NCBI GenBank assembly: GCA_021292165.1
Contig: CM037877.1
Span: 32,314,197-32,378,196 of the forward strand
Length of the DNA: 64,000 nt
Reading direction: 5' to 3'
Origin: Shinisaurus crocodilurus
Lineage: Eukaryota > Chordata > Lepidosauria > Squamata > Shinisauridae
The notes beneath the pieces are model-generated. The model did no database searches, had not been told where the DNA came from, and was given only the letters and a program-made list of their open reading frames with translations. A program made the position numbers and the translations under genes. Shown here in pieces: positions 22,615-35,599 of this stretch (within the stretch, counting starts at the first letter, position 1; each line of letters opens with the position of its first letter).

Positions 22615-24089
22615 CATTTGCCAGAGTTCAAAAGTTCCAGAGAAGTATCTTTGTTGCCTCTTTTCTTCTTGACACTGTTTTAGGTCTTTGTATTGCCACT
22701 AAAGTTAATTAGCAGCATGCAATAAATAACTTTCTTAACCAAAGCCTTGGTCAAAACCTTGATTGGCTAATTCCTTTCCCAGAGAGAGAAATGGAATGTT
22801 GTACAATGTCAAACAGCTCTTCTGCCAGCATTGTATTTTTCTTTTATTGTTAATATATCCAGACGTTTCATGTGTCAGAAAAAGTGCTGTTTTTCTTACG
22901 TTCCTCTGTGTCTGTGTTTGTTTGAGTCAGGCATCTGACCTTTTGGATGCTGCTACTTCTTTGCTCAGTACATGTGGAGATGAAACTCCAAAGATATAAA
23001 GTAAAGATGTGCAGCCATTTGTATACTAATTGGAAATCTGAAATGTTTATGTGCTTCTGAGGTAATAATGAAAGAATATGTTCAAGCAGACTTGTGGCTT
23101 GTAAAATGGTCTGTTGGGTGCTGTTTTTTGTCCTGTAATTTTGTGTGTGTGTTTTATATGTGTTTTTAATGTATTTATGTTATTATTGTTTTTAGCTACT
23201 TTTAAAAAAAAAAAGATCATGTTTTTATGATTGTTAGCCACCTTGAGTGCCATTTTCATAAAAGAAAGGTGAGATTTAAATTGAAGAAAGAAGGTCAGAC
23301 AGACAGACAGACAGAAAGTGAATCCAGACAGCAATTTTCTAGTTATGTGCAAGAATGCTCAAATTAGCAGAATAGAAAATATGCCTGAGCCAGGCAGGTA
23401 ACTTTTTTTTACCGTGCATGCCTGCACAGTTGAAGAGAATCAACTGTGTGGACTACACAGTCCATGTCATGTTTGCATCAGTTCCTGTCAGTCATGTTAT
23501 CCCTCAAAGCACTTCTACTTGCTGAACCACTGAAATAGTGCTTCCAGTCGTCACTGAGCTATCTGGAAGTACCACAATAAACCTCTAAAAGGAACATTGG
23601 CCAAGTGTTTCTCCTTTGCAGATTCCATGGGAATAAATGAGATTGGAACAGAAGCAGTGCTTGGTGGATTGTACCTCAGGTGTTTAAACTCTGGTCAGGT
23701 ATGACATACGGTACCTTTGTGCTAAGTCAGTTCTGTGACCTGGGTAAGAAACATGACTTGATCCATACACAGTTCTCTAAGAAGTCCTTTGGGTAGTTAT
23801 AAATAGGTCTGGAAAATATTTCAAAATTTTAGGCCCCAGCATCACATATCTAGGCACACAGATGCCTAGACATTTAGGATCTTTTCTAGTCTTTGTCATA
23901 AAAGCCAGAGCTGGCTACACTAGATAAGATTTTGATTAGAAGACTCAGCACCTCTTCATAATTGTCTGGGTTTGTTTGAGAAGGAACTTGCAGTACTCTG
24001 TAATACTTCTGGTACTGTTTAGTTCTGCCAGGTGCTCTGATCCTCAGTGGGCTCGGTTACTGCGAGCCTGCTCTGAGGTCAGCAGAATG
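22615..24089. other. Intronic sequence with a decayed LINE tail
   Basis: Around 23115-23290 the words gttagccaccttgagtgcc and gaaaggtgagatttaaat followed by a GACA tandem run look like a LINE 3' end in sense. The remainder shows nothing recognisable. Confidence 0.4.
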
Positions 24090-24097
24090 CCTTAAAG

Positions 24098-24217
24098 CAG
24101 TGTTCTCCAACCTTGGGTCCCAGATGTTTTTGGCCTACAACTCCCAGCATAGCTGGCTGGGGCATGCTGGGAGTTGTAGGCCAAAAACATCTGGGGACCC
24201 AAGGTTGGAGAACACTG
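24098..24217. mobile_element. Near-perfect hairpin MITE (CAGTGTTCTCCAACC ends)
   Basis: The 120-bp element is an almost perfect inverted repeat from CAGTGTTCTCC to GGAGAACACTG around a loop near 24150. The flanks CCTTAAAG and CTTTAAAG match at 7 of 8 bases, consistent with an aged hAT-size duplication. It is the same family as 46649-46783. Orientation is meaningless for a palindrome. Confidence 0.88.
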
Positions 24218-24929
24218 CTTTAAAGGATGTGAACCACAGCTCAGATATTAGACTAACTAATTATTGACCTGCTCCAGTAAGAAAGTTCCTGTTTCTCATA
24301 AGACATTGTAATTTTATGTACATCAGTATGCTGTCTGGGATGACATCTGGCCTTCACATTATCACGTCTCCTCTCCATTTGCACTACTGGTATGTTCTCC
24401 TTAAAGCACTTAGTTAATCTTTTTTTATCAAAACATTTGAAGTATATTTCTGTGGCAGTTTTGGGAAATGTTTTAAATATAGTGTATGTGTGAACTGTTC
24501 CTGTAAATGATAGAACAAAGGCATCGTGTCTGTGCCTTGCACAGTGGAAATACTGGAAGCATAAATCATAATGGTTTTATATGTCTGTGTTTCTGATGCT
24601 ATTGCAAAACCCAGTCGCATTTTTTTTTAGTAGCACTGTGTCAGGGCTCTTGAGTTCTGATAGCTTGGCTTTTCATAGACACATTAATATCCCACTAGAC
24701 AGGTTGTTCGGAATGTTTTAAGAGCAAGATGACCACATTGGGACTCTTAAAAGAGAAAAGGGGGCGGGGGAGATAAATCTGTGCAAGCAGCCTTACCAAG
24801 TAAAATTTATGTTTCTGCAAAGAAATGAAACGTTTGCCTGCAGAGGCTGGCTGAGTGAGGTGCTTCGTTGCTTATGCCCTTAGCCCATTGGATGCTGCAA
24901 TGTAGCCATGTGTGCTTGTGCAATGGTGT

Positions 24930-25078
24930 TCACCAGCCCTCCCCCAACCTGGTGTCCTCCAGATGTGTTGGATTGCAAGCTCCCATAATTCCCATTGCCA
25001 TTGGCCATGGTGGCTGGGAATTATGGGAGTTGCAGTGCAGCACATCTGGAGGGCTTCAGCCTGAAGAAGGGCTGGTGT
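24930..25078. mobile_element. Palindromic hAT-type MITE, diverged
   Basis: Left words (cccccaacctggtgtcctcc, agatgtgttgg) have inverse partners at the right (cacatctggaggg, cagcct), with a tggccatggtggctggg core. Ends and TSD were not resolved. Confidence 0.65.
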
Positions 25079-26384
25079 ACGTCAAAGAGGCATGTGCAAA
25101 CAGAATTAAAGTTGCTGCACAGCACTGAAGCTTACTCCTAAGCCCTGCTGTGCTGATGAGAGCCTTCAAACATATTTCTGCTGCTCCTGCAGATACGCAG
25201 ATTTTTAGAAAGGGGCAGCACCACCGGACTATGGTGAGAGCATGTACTCTGCTTTCAGAGTGTCCCTTTCTTTTGTTGTGGTCAGACATAGAAATACCGT
25301 TAGTGGATGTATCAAATGTATGGCTTGTAGTCATATATCTGTAGTTATGGAGCTTCACTGTAAGTGCATTCCTCTGTTTCTAATTGGCCAGACTAGTTTG
25401 TTAAATTGCAAACTCAGTCCTTGTATTGTGCAAATTACAAGTCCTGCCCTCCCAAATGCATCTAAGCCCATTCCTCTTCTAGAAATTCAATCTTCAAAGC
25501 CTTATAGGAAAAGATGTGATCTACACCTCTCAGAATGGTTCTTCCTGTCAAGAAAGACTTTGATCAACTTAATTGGTAGGTAGTTCTCTTCCTCCCTAGT
25601 AGTGGCTTAAGAAAACCATCTGTGTATCCCAGTAGCCACACCTTGCTGGGAGAGACGTGTTTCTGCTTTCCAATCTGCTTTCATTGTTAAGGGATTTCTT
25701 TGCTTAATGAAAGTAGTTCTGTGACTTCAGAAAATTCAGATTTGATATCCCAAACGACTTGGGAAAACAATGACAGGATTGGTGAGAAATGTTCACAGTT
25801 TGGGGAAGTCATACTTCCGTGCCCCTTTTGTGTTTATTTTCTTTAAAACTTAGGGCTAGATCGTTGGCTTTGTCCAGTGATGGCAGTTGACACTTAGATA
25901 ACTCTACAAATGGGTATTGTGACTGGCTTGGCTTGCCAGTTGGAGACTGAAAGAACTGCCAGGCCTCAGTCTGGTGACTGACGGATTTGCAGCTCTTACC
26001 CCAAAATTCTGCGTAGAAATTTCTGCATGCCATTTCAATTTATTTTCTGTATGCTTGTGTATGTACATTTAGTTAACTGTTCCCTGATAATAGCTTTCGT
26101 AAAGTACTTCTGATTTTGCTTGGAAATTCCAAGTATTTTGGCCCCATTCATTGAGGTCTTTCCTAACTGCTGGGAGTACTTGCCTTCCACTACATCAGCC
26201 TTTGTTTCCTTAACCATAGGTAGGTTGATGGCAGTGATACTGTAGGTCTGCTCAAAACTTGCTTACCTTATTCCTTCCTGCTGCAGGAATATGCCCAGTT
26301 ATGTCCAATACAGAGCCTAAGACTGAGGGAAAGTAACTACTCTGCCTAGATCAGGACCATATTCTTTACAGTAGCATAACATTC
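25079..26384. other. Intronic sequence, nothing recognised
   Basis: Frames up to 113 residues are open but have no recognisable motif or splice context. Confidence 0.4.
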
Positions 26385-27775
26385 ATTCAGTCATTCATTC
26401 ATTTGATTTATTGCCTGTCCTTCACCTTATGGTCCCAGGGTCAGGTTCATATATAAAACAACTTTAAATCACTATAAAAACTCAAATCATGCTAATTCAG
26501 AACAGCTTCACTACAGGGGAAAGCAATACAATCTTATCTCCTTCATCCACTTCCAAAGGCCTGGAGTAAAGAGGTGCATCTTAACTTGCTGACAGAATGC
26601 ATACCATGAAGGTGCCAGGCACACCTCAAGGAGGAAGGGATTCCACAACCTTGGGGCCACCACAGAGAAAGCCTCTTCACATGACACCACCCCACAAACC
26701 CCTGAGTACAGTAGTATTGATAACAGGGCCTCCCTTGCTGGTCTTAGCACCCAGGCTGGTCTATAGGGGAGGAGGTGCTCTTTTAAATATTTTGGACCCA
26801 AGTTGTTTAGGGCTTTATATGTTAACAACAGCACGTTGAATTTGGCTTGGAAGCAAATTGGCAACCAGTGCAGATCCTTTAGAGCTGGAGTGATATGAGT
26901 CATACTGGTGCTACCTGTCAGCACCTGGGCTGCTGCATTCTGTACCAGTTGCAGCTTCCGAACCCTCTTCAAGGGCAGTCCCATGTAGAGCTCGTTGCAG
27001 TAGTCAAAGCTGGAGGCTACCAGAGCATGGGTCACTGTGGCCAAGCTATCTCTGACCAGGAAGGGTGGTAGCTGGTGAAGCAGCCAGAGCTGAAAATAGC
27101 ACTCTTAGCCACTGAGGCCTCCTGGGCCGCAAGTGACAATGCTGGATCAAGGAGAAAGTCCAAGCTATGTACCTGCTCCTTCCACAAGAGTGCAGTCCCA
27201 CCCAGAACAGGCCATCTCACCACCTTCTGGACTCAAGAGCTCGTAACACACAGCATCTATCTCTTATTTGGATTTGACTTCTATGTATTGACCCACATCC
27301 AGCCCACTACCACCTCCAGACAGCTGTTCAGCACCTGGCTCACCGCTCTTGATCTGGAGGGAATGGAGAAATAGAGCTGGGTGTCACCAGCATACTCATG
27401 TCACCTCAGTCCAAATCCCCTGATGACATCTCCCAGTGGTTTCATATAGATGTTAAATAGAATGGGGACAAGATGGATCCCTGTGGGACGCCACAGGTTA
27501 GTTCCCATGGTGCTGAGCAGTAGCCCTCATGATGCTACCCTCTGGAAATGGCTCTGGGGGTAGGAACAGAACCATTGTAATACAGTGCCCTGCACTCACA
27601 ACCCATGTAGCTGCTCCAGGAGAATACCATGACCGATGGTATAAAAAGCTGCTGTGAGGTCAATGAAAATCAGCAGGGTTGCACTCCCCCATCCCTCCTC
27701 CAACAAAGCTCATCAACCAGGGCAACCAAGGCAATTTTGGTACCATACCCAGGCCAGAAGCCACAATAGACATAA
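26385..27775 (-). mobile_element. L2/CR1-group LINE, antisense, decayed
   Basis: The minus strand carries the ORF2 C-terminus at about 27044-26511 (LDYCN-like SSFDYCNELYMGLPL, VQNAAAQVLTG, KDLHWLPICFQAKF, VVAPRLWNP). Further upstream come the RT motif CGVPQGSILSP (about 27507-27470) and a degraded catalytic box reading YAGD instead of YADD (near 27390). Frameshifts separate these blocks. The 3' end is near 26385-26400, next to an ATTC run. The clade is L2-like by these motifs. Confidence 0.8.
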
Positions 27776-29545
27776 CAGAATTGGCTGTGCCTGTCATTCA
27801 AATCCTACCTATCCTAGACACAAGAGAGCCAGTGTGATACACAGACACCTACATCTTGGCCTTTATGTGAAGAACAAAATTATATTGTTTTGATTGTCCT
27901 TTCTAGTGTCTATGTTTTAAAGTAATCTCTTCAGTACTTCATTCCTGGATTTTCTTTAATTTTCTATGTATCTTTCTTTACTGAGTTTTCTCTGTTTTTA
28001 TTGGTGCTTTTGTTATGGTGCTTTGTTTTGGTTACAGTTCTTCTGTAAATCCTCCGCTCCTGCCCTACTGAGCTTTCAAACTTGGCAAACCTAGCCAAAC
28101 AAGAAGAAGGGAGGGAAGTCAGACCACTGAACCATCCTCCTGACCCAAGTATTCCAAGGACTTAAAATGTTTGTGTGAAGTTCAAAGAATTTTGGCTCAA
28201 CAGGAAACAGTACCAAGGGATCATCAGTTAACTGGGACATGCTAAAGGCATAAAGTATGTGGCCGCTGGTTCTCTGCCTCATTTAAAACACCCAGTTGTT
28301 GTCACTTAGTGCTGTTGACATTTATCACTGACTAACTTCCCCTGCAGCAGTAACACTTTCAAGATGATTCCCTGATGCGCACCAGTTTCAGGAAGAGTCA
28401 ACTAGCAATCATCACTTCCTGGTGTTGGCTTGGGCCAGATGCTTCTCTAATGAATCGGAAACCTTCCAGGCCAGCTTGAACCCCCCCCCCCACTCACTTT
28501 ACATGCTAATTACACATGGGTGCTCCTGAACCTAGCTAATATCACTAATCAACCACCAATAGTGAGTTTCTCTCCTTCTTTCCTTCCTTCCTTCCTTCCT
28601 TCCTTCCACCAGTGAAGGCATACCTGAAATCTTAAGTCTCCTTTGAGGCAGTCTGTTGGATGATGATGAACAACTTGTCTTGTCTAGAGATTATGATGTG
28701 TGTTACCCGCAGGCAATATTCTAATACATTTGTATATCAGGAATTTATTTATCCACTTTCATTGCTTTAGAGTTAAGGAGATTAGTTACCTTGTGGGGAC
28801 CTCATTTAGACCTTGAGAGATTTGTTTATGAATTCTCTTCAGTAATTAGCGTTATTGTTTGGAGTTTAGAGACAGTACATCCATCTTTCTTCCATTGCTC
28901 CTACTAATTAGCCTTTTTTTTTTTTAATCACAATTTTGGTTTTGGCCCAAAGTCTCCCTCTCTTGTGATTGATTAAATACTCCCACTAGACTCTTAAAGA
29001 TTTGCAGGTCTTGCACTTGGAGGTTACACACACGATCCACCAAGTCCTGCTGCTGCAGAGCCCTCGTTCATTTCGATGAGGCTTTTACAGAAGCCACCCC
29101 ATGCAAAGCCAACTGGAATGGGAAGAAAGAAGTGCAGCGACAGTAGAGGTGCTAATCTGCTACGTTGCTGCATTGTACCGTAGTGCTTTCCAGGCCCAGT
29201 CCTATGAGCTGCTGCCCAAAGTAAATGGCAAGCGAGGATCTGAATCAGGATCTCTATCACAACATCCAGCCGGGGTGCCAACATTTTGAGTTTCTCTGCC
29301 ATATGAAGCAGCTGTACTCAGATGCAGCCAAAGTAGTAATGAACTCTCTCAGTTTAGCTTTTACAGGAGTTCAGTCCAATCCTACTAATTCATTCAACAG
29401 AAAGGAATCGTGGTTGTTTTTTTGGATGTGAACAGAGTAGGGTAAATGGGTAGATACAAAGGATGTGATTAAGAAGATGTGGTCTTTTATTAGTAATTCT
29501 TGGTGGTTCTCTGTCACGCCAGATGTTAACTTTCTTTATGGTGCC
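27776..29545. other. Intronic sequence, microsatellite only
   Basis: It contains a C-run near 28481 and a (TTCC)n run at 28579-28607. No gene or element boundary was seen. Confidence 0.4.
28579..28607. repeat. (TTCC)n microsatellite
   Basis: Tetranucleotide run, read directly. Confidence 0.95.
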
Positions 29546-29727
29546 ATGTACAGCTTGATCCTATGCAGAGCTGAGCACATTAATTACTCCGTGCTTTAGA
29601 AATGCCTAATTTTGCATGGGATCAGGCCATTGCTGGCCTAATTTGACTTCTACACTTATTCTTGGTTTTCATACTTTCTCTGACACATTTTCTTCTCCTT
29701 TTTTATTTTCTATTCCTATTTTATTTG

Positions 29728-29730
<3 letters not shown>

Positions 29731-29779
<49 letters not shown>
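29731..29779. repeat. (TC)n microsatellite
   Basis: About 24 uninterrupted TC units in a pyrimidine-rich neighbourhood (29690-29880). Ser/Leu-rich frames here are artefacts. Confidence 0.97.
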
Positions 29780-29780
<1 letters not shown>

Positions 29781-30291
29781 CCTTGCCTGTTCTATCCTTC
29801 CCCATTCTTTACACTTCTTCCTCAATTTATTTTTCTTCTTGGTCTCTTCTGTTTCCCATCTGTCTCTCCTCTTCCTGTGCCACCCGCTACTCTGCTGGAA
29901 ATGAAAAGAGTGCCAGTGAGTTCATTCTTCCAGAACAGCTAACATTTCTTTTCCTGGGGAAGGAGACCTCCTTTGCTTTGATCTGTGGAGTCACTCATCT
30001 GTTTTGTCTGCCTGCCTGCTTTTGTGTGCTACAATTCTAGGGCAAATGGAGGGAAACTGTTGCAACATTTTCTGTTTGTGGTTCTAACTTTTAAAATACA
30101 GTGATTCACAGTATTTGCTAGAATGTCTTAAGAATTAAAACGCACACTTTCCTGCATTTATGCCCCTTTTGAGAGAGCAGCAAAAAGCACAGATCTGTTG
30201 CTCCCTTTATGTACTCATAAATGCCACAATCCTAAGCACAATGACTGTGTCAGGAGATAAAGGTCCAAGTACTGACAAGAACCTAGAGCAA

Positions 30292-30424
30292 CCTTCCCCA
30301 ACCTGGTGCCCTCTGGAGGTTTTCAACTTCAACTCTCTTCTGCTTCAGCCAGCTTGGCCAATGGTCAGGAATGCTTGGAGTTGTAGTCCAAAATATCTAG
30401 TGGGCACCAAGTTGGAGAGCTAGA
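30292..30424. mobile_element. Palindromic hAT-type MITE, diverged
   Basis: The left words ttccccaacctggtgccctc and the right words ttggagttgtagtcc / gtgggcaccaagttgga form the usual inverted layout of this family. No clean TSD was found. Confidence 0.6.
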
Positions 30425-31369
30425 GCTAGTGAACAGGCAGAAGACAGTCAGTCATGCATTCTATCTGGAGGTGCAGAGGAAATAGTCTTGTGACTTCCTT
30501 CAGCGCAGGGATGTGCGATGCTGGGAAATCCATTTCATTTGAGCCTGCCAGACTTCTGCAGTATTTCCTAGTCCAACAATCAGAAATGGACCATGCCAGA
30601 TATATTTTTTTCTGGGTTCCGGAAATGTGCACGAAATAGTTGCGCACATTGAGAACCAAGATCTGCATATTTGTAGCACCATTTGCTACAAATGGTGATT
30701 AACGCAAAATGGGTCTGAATATTTAAATTTGGGTTCGTACTGTTTTTATTATTTTATCACGTTCACAAGTCTGTAACATAACCCTGGGCACAGCCTATTC
30801 CCTTGGTAAATATCCTTCATCCTCTCACTACTTCGTCTTTAGCTCGCCATATTTCCTACTTCACAAAGAACTCATCACTGTCAATTTTGTCTAGTTTGGC
30901 ATTGGCACTACAGTTTTCCACTACGTTTACGTGATTTGCACACATCAAATAGACACATTTTTAATTATTATTTTCAGTTATTGTTTTTCAGCTCCTGTGA
31001 TTTCTGCAAATGGTGCCATCGTATTTTAGTCTCTTCCCACCCACCCACCCCACCTCCTTTATTCCCACCAATATTATGCATACAATATCTGATTTCTTTC
31101 AGTAATGTATTTCTTCCAACAAATACTGTTTATTGCGTTCACTGGTTTATGATTGTACTGGCTTTTTGGTTTGTTTGTTTTAGCAATGAGGTAGGTCTTG
31201 GTGGCAGGGCAGCCAGCTTGAGTCAGGCCATTTGTGAAAGGCTCAAATTTGCGCAACTTTGACACGTGCACAAATTTCAGGCTCTGCAATTTGCTGCAAA
31301 TTTCCTGAGCTTTAAAAACTTGGATTGCCACCCTTTGTTTACTGAGATAAATTCTCTGAAATCAGTGGG

Positions 31370-31590
31370 ACTTATTTTATTTATTTATTTATTTATTACA
31401 TTTCTATACCACCCAATGGCCGAAGCTCTCTGGGTGGTTCACAACAATTAAAACCATAAAATACAACACAATAAAATACAATATAAAAGTTTAAAACTAC
31501 AGTTTAAAATTAAAAAAATAGAAAACCCATGATAAAACCTAGCAGCAGTGCAAACATTGAAAATATGATTTAAAACATTCCGGAAACGTA
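31370..31590 (-). mobile_element. LINE 3' end, antisense
   Basis: A (TTTA)n run is followed by catttctataccacccaatg, ccgaagctctctgggtggtt, cacaacaattaaaacc and A-rich sequence. This is the typical layout of an inverted LINE 3' end (tail first). No coding remains. Confidence 0.55.
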
Positions 31591-33030
31591 ATCCCAAGAA
31601 TAGCTGTATAGGAATAGCTGTATAGGAGCTGTATGGGGTGCCAGTATGTTCAGAATTTGTTTAGGAAATAACATCTTGCTTACAGGTCATACTGTAGAGA
31701 TGGAACATTTGCAACAAAAGAAGCAAAAGTGCCTGCAACATCCTTAGGCTCTACCTAATAAATAAAGCTTTGAAAGTCAAAGCTTGGAAATCTTTTTAAT
31801 GTATTTTTGAAAGTCACTGCAACAGCTGTCAGAAAGTTTAAAAATCCAGCTGTTTCCTCTTTTAACTATACTGACAGGGTGAACCCAGCATACCATATAA
31901 AATACAGTGGTGATTATTTACAATAGTCATGTCTTTGGTGTACTTTGCAATATGATTAATCATGCTAAACTAATTTGATTTTAAATATGGAAGTGATTTG
32001 TAGGTTTTCTCCATTATCTGTTTGCCCTGTAATGTTTATCCTGGCATTGTACAAGGGGCATATTTCTAACCAGCTTTTGTTTTGTGCATGCGTCAGTTTG
32101 TTTAGGCAATACTCGCGGTTGTGCCTTCAGCTTTAATACACTTTGGCGGCAAACAAAATATATAGAACGGGGCAAAACTTTTGTTGCTCAGTTGTAGACC
32201 CCCTTTGTAGTTTCAGTAGAGCAGTCAGTTGGCTCAAGTTGTGCCTCCTCCTGGCAGTACAATTATGATATCACCCAGAGGTGGAGGGCGGCGGGAGTTC
32301 GCAGATGCTCAGACTGGTCCTGTCTCAGTGGCAGGAAACAGGGTTCTTCTGAAATTGAAGGGCTTTGCTGATTTCTTTTGTGAAATCTCTCAAAGTTGGG
32401 TGATGGAAGGCAGCTAATTAACTCCCTTTAAGAAGGGCAGGTCTTCTGCAAGGCCTCAGATATGCAAGACTGCATTGGATTCCATTCTGTCATCCATGTA
32501 TGTTTAATGTTCAGGCAGAACCCAGAAGAGCATTAGGGAGAGAGTGCAAGCTGAGGTCATGAGTATATTGCGGGTGCCCAGACCTAAAGCCTCCAGCAGC
32601 TATATCCATCATTGATTCCTGTGAAGCCTTAAGCAGCCTGTCTTCAATGTATGTTTAAAATCATAAAGGAAGCAATATTCTATATCTGTTTTTTAATCGT
32701 TCTGTCCTGGTGTACAACAGTATAAGGCAGAATCAGCTTTGGCACTCATGGGCAATTGCTAAGGGAGATATTAGCTCATCCTGTCTGCTCCTAATATCTG
32801 TGATAGGGTGAAAGGTTGGGAGCCATCCCTCTCTACCCACAGGACTCCAACACCTTGTGCTGATTGCTATGTATCACTGGAGCAAATGTTTGTGTTGCTT
32901 TCCTATTATTCTCTCTCTCTGCCATCCCCATGCCCAGTATGACTCTGTGCTCCTGTTCTTTTCCTTTTCATCTTTCTGGTGAACTGTCTGTTTTAGTTTT
33001 TATTCATTTAAAGATTTGGAGCTTAATTCA
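31591..33030. other. Intronic sequence, nothing recognised
   Basis: A short duplication (aatagctgtatagg twice near 31600-31630) is visible. No gene-like feature was seen. Confidence 0.4.
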
Positions 33031-33039
33031 ATGGTCCAT

Positions 33040-33450
33040 CTAGCCGAGGACCACCAACTCTTAGCTTAAGACCATAGACACCCATATAGAACTACTCAAT
33101 TCAGTACCAGAGGCCCTATTCTGTGGTCTGTCATTAGCAAAGATACAATTGACAGGCACCAGAAAAGGGCTTTTTCAGTGGTGGCACCACAGTTATGGAA
33201 TTCTCTTCCTTGAGAGGTCAGCCAACTCACTCTTAGATGGGTTGGCCGAAACCTTTTTTCATTCAGGGAGGCTTTTTATTACTAGTTTCAACTGTTTTTT
33301 ATGCTAGATTTCTTAGATTTTTATGCTGATGTGTTTGGGGGTGGTGGTATTAGACTGGATTGATACAAATTGTTCTTTTAGTTTTTTTCTTATAAGCTGC
33401 TTTGGGGAAACTCTTTTAATGCATGATAGAAAATATTTAAATAAAAGAAT
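33040..33450 (+). mobile_element. L2-like LINE 3' end
   Basis: A conceptual frame near 33150-33230 carries a VAPQLWNSLP-type motif (ggtggcaccacagttatgg..). It is followed by a T-rich 3' region and an A/T-rich end at atatttaaataaaag. It is decayed and in sense orientation. Confidence 0.6.
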
Positions 33451-33792
33451 GCTGGCATCTGAGCTATTGATGGTTTTTTCTCAATGGTTTCAGCAAGGCA
33501 TCCATGAGAACCAACTGTGGGTAACAATTTAATCACTTACTAAAACTTCTCATTGAAAAGCGGACTCTTACCTTTGCTGAAGTACAAAACAAAATAAATC
33601 CCCAACAAAACAAGATCCTTAACATACTATATAGTTCAGAGTTGTGTGTGTTGTAAAATTGAAACATGAACTGTCAACTTCTGGACATAAGCACGAGCCG
33701 CACAGTAGGGTTTCCCAAAGTTCTGTAACTTTAGAAGATGAAAATGTGGAACTGTCAGCACATTGACAGCAGATAAATTTTATAGACATTGT

Positions 33793-33945
33793 AAGGCTGC
33801 GTTGAAAACTCCACCTTGCTGAAGCTAAGCAGGTCTGGGTCTGGTCATTTCCTGGATGGGAGACTGCGTGCGAACCCCATGTATACTTCCATGATGGAAG
33901 AAAGGTGGAATATAAATATACTAAATAAATACATAATAAATTAAA
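33793..33945 (+). mobile_element. 5S rRNA-derived SINE with Sauria/LINE-type tail
   Basis: The head retains 5S words (gaagctaagcaggtctgggtctgg, cctggatgggagac). The tail is gatggaagaaaggtggaatataaat followed by a TAAA-type repeat, unlike the CR1 tail of the 5S SINE at 15670. So two different tails are attached to 5S heads in this window. Confidence 0.75.
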
Positions 33946-34309
33946 ACCGTTTTTAAAAGATTGCCCATGCTTGTTGAGCTGAATCTTCTAGGCACTTGCT
34001 TAATCTGAACAGTTTTGCTGGAATACTTACTGTCCAATCCAAAGAGCTAACTTAGGCATGCCCAAGTGGTTGGATGTGCCCAGTTGAATTTTGTACTTTT
34101 TCTGTTGAATGACAGACCCACATATCATTTTGCAAGCTACTTTTGAAGTTCTTTTCAGTTTCAGAAGAAGTTTTAACCATGTAGCATGCAGAGCTGATAT
34201 TCAGAAGACATAAGCCCAAAGCTCCTTTGAGTATGTGAAGTTAGTTGTGCAGTTCTCTCTATCCAGGAGGTGGTGACTGTTGTTGCCACCATTGTTGGTT
34301 TAAAACTAG

Positions 34310-34436
34310 CATTTCTCAACCTGGTGTCCTCCAGATGTTTGGGGCTACAGTTCTCAGCAGCCCCAGTCAGGATGATGGGAGGTGTAGTCTAACATCTGAA
34401 GGGCACCAGGTTGGGGAACATTGTTTTAAACTATCC
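34310..34436. mobile_element. Palindromic hAT-type MITE, diverged
   Basis: Inverted blocks ctcaacctggtgtcctccag and aagggcaccaggttgggg flank the ctacagttctcagcagcccc core. Same family style as 22468. Confidence 0.65.
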
Positions 34437-35538
34437 ATTAAAAGCTGTAACGTACAGCAAGGGAAAAGTCACCCATCCAGAACACAGGCAAGCAGTGACT
34501 CCTAGCTATGCCATGTTCTTGCTTGCTGAACTAGAGAGTTCCATGAGCTGCAGTTGTCTCAGAGCATGGCTGAGCCAACAATGGGAATGCTGTTGACAGT
34601 GTCAGCTTAACACAAGGGCAATGGAGGCATCAAGAGGGAAAGCGAGGGAAAGAAGAGGCAGAAGATGGAAGGAGAAAATCAGAAAGCAAGGAGGTAAAGG
34701 TGGAAGGAGAGAACTACGAAGCCAGGAAGAAAGTGAAGAAGGAAAGGTGGAAGTCTGGAGAGTGGGGAGGCAGATTTGTGTTGGCCACCATGAGAAGAAG
34801 AGGGGACTACACTGGGACAGCTACCCTGGAGCCGGGGAGCTGCCTTGAAGGTACCTACCATACTCTGGCAGTCTGCCCAATCCTCTACTGGACCACTGGA
34901 GTGTTCAGGCTTAGCCTTCTTAACAGAAGAGCCTCCAGAAAGTACAGTACTTAACTGGGCTGATAGTTATCAACCTCGACTTAAGGGAACCCACCCAAGG
35001 GGAGAGGAGTACAAGGAGGACTGGCAGAGGTGGAGACCCCACAGTAGGATTTGGACCCCCCAACATCCCTAGAAAGAAATATGACATTGAGCATTCTGAA
35101 AAACACAGCTTAAGGATACCTACCTGAGCACCCCATGTGGGACTGAGAGGCGTAGTTCTCTGTCCCAAAGCCCAGCAAGGGGTTTTGCTCCAACTCAGTG
35201 AAGTAACTTGTCAAACGATACCAATAAAAATGGTTAAATCTCTAGCTAGTGAGTTGTTCTTTCATGGAGGAGGGTGGGTTTAATGTGGTGCCTTTGCCTG
35301 GGGAATGTGTAACAAGTACACAAATATAAGGCTGTCTGATAATGAAATATTGCTTCTCTTCTTGGGCCAAGGAGAATTAAATTAGTGTGAGAAGTCTGCT
35401 TTATTCTGAGCTAATCTTTGACTTAAAGGTCCGTTTAATGTAGGACAAGTTTCCCAAAACATGAAGCCCAGGCATTCGCTAGGGGAGATATGAAGTTGTC
35501 TCACCCAGATCCCAGAGCTGTTGAGCCTTCATTGGGTT
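34437..35538. other. Intronic sequence with purine-rich segment, unclassified
   Basis: A GA-rich tract covers about 34620-34800. An AATAAA-containing segment near 35225 could be the end of an unclassified retroelement, but no pair of LTRs or coding motif was seen. Confidence 0.35.
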
Positions 35539-35573
35539 AGGATGCACAGGGCCGGATTAACATAGGGGCTATT

Positions 35574-35587
35574 GGAGCTGCAGCTCC
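35574..35587. promoter_or_regulatory. Subterminal 14-bp palindrome of hAT copy 1
   Basis: GGAGCTGCAGCTCC is a perfect palindrome 27 bp from the element's left end. It is a candidate protein-binding site, inferred from its conserved position in all three copies. Confidence 0.6.
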
Positions 35588-35599
35588 AGGCCCCTACCA

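Noticed and set aside
29616..30040. Hydrophobic Leu/Ser-rich frames as a membrane protein
   Set aside because: Produced by a (TC)n microsatellite and pyrimidine-rich flanks.
34550..35230. Purine-rich region with AATAAA as a gene or LTR
   Set aside because: Open frames are low-complexity Lys/Glu/Arg translations. No partner LTR or splice signal was found.
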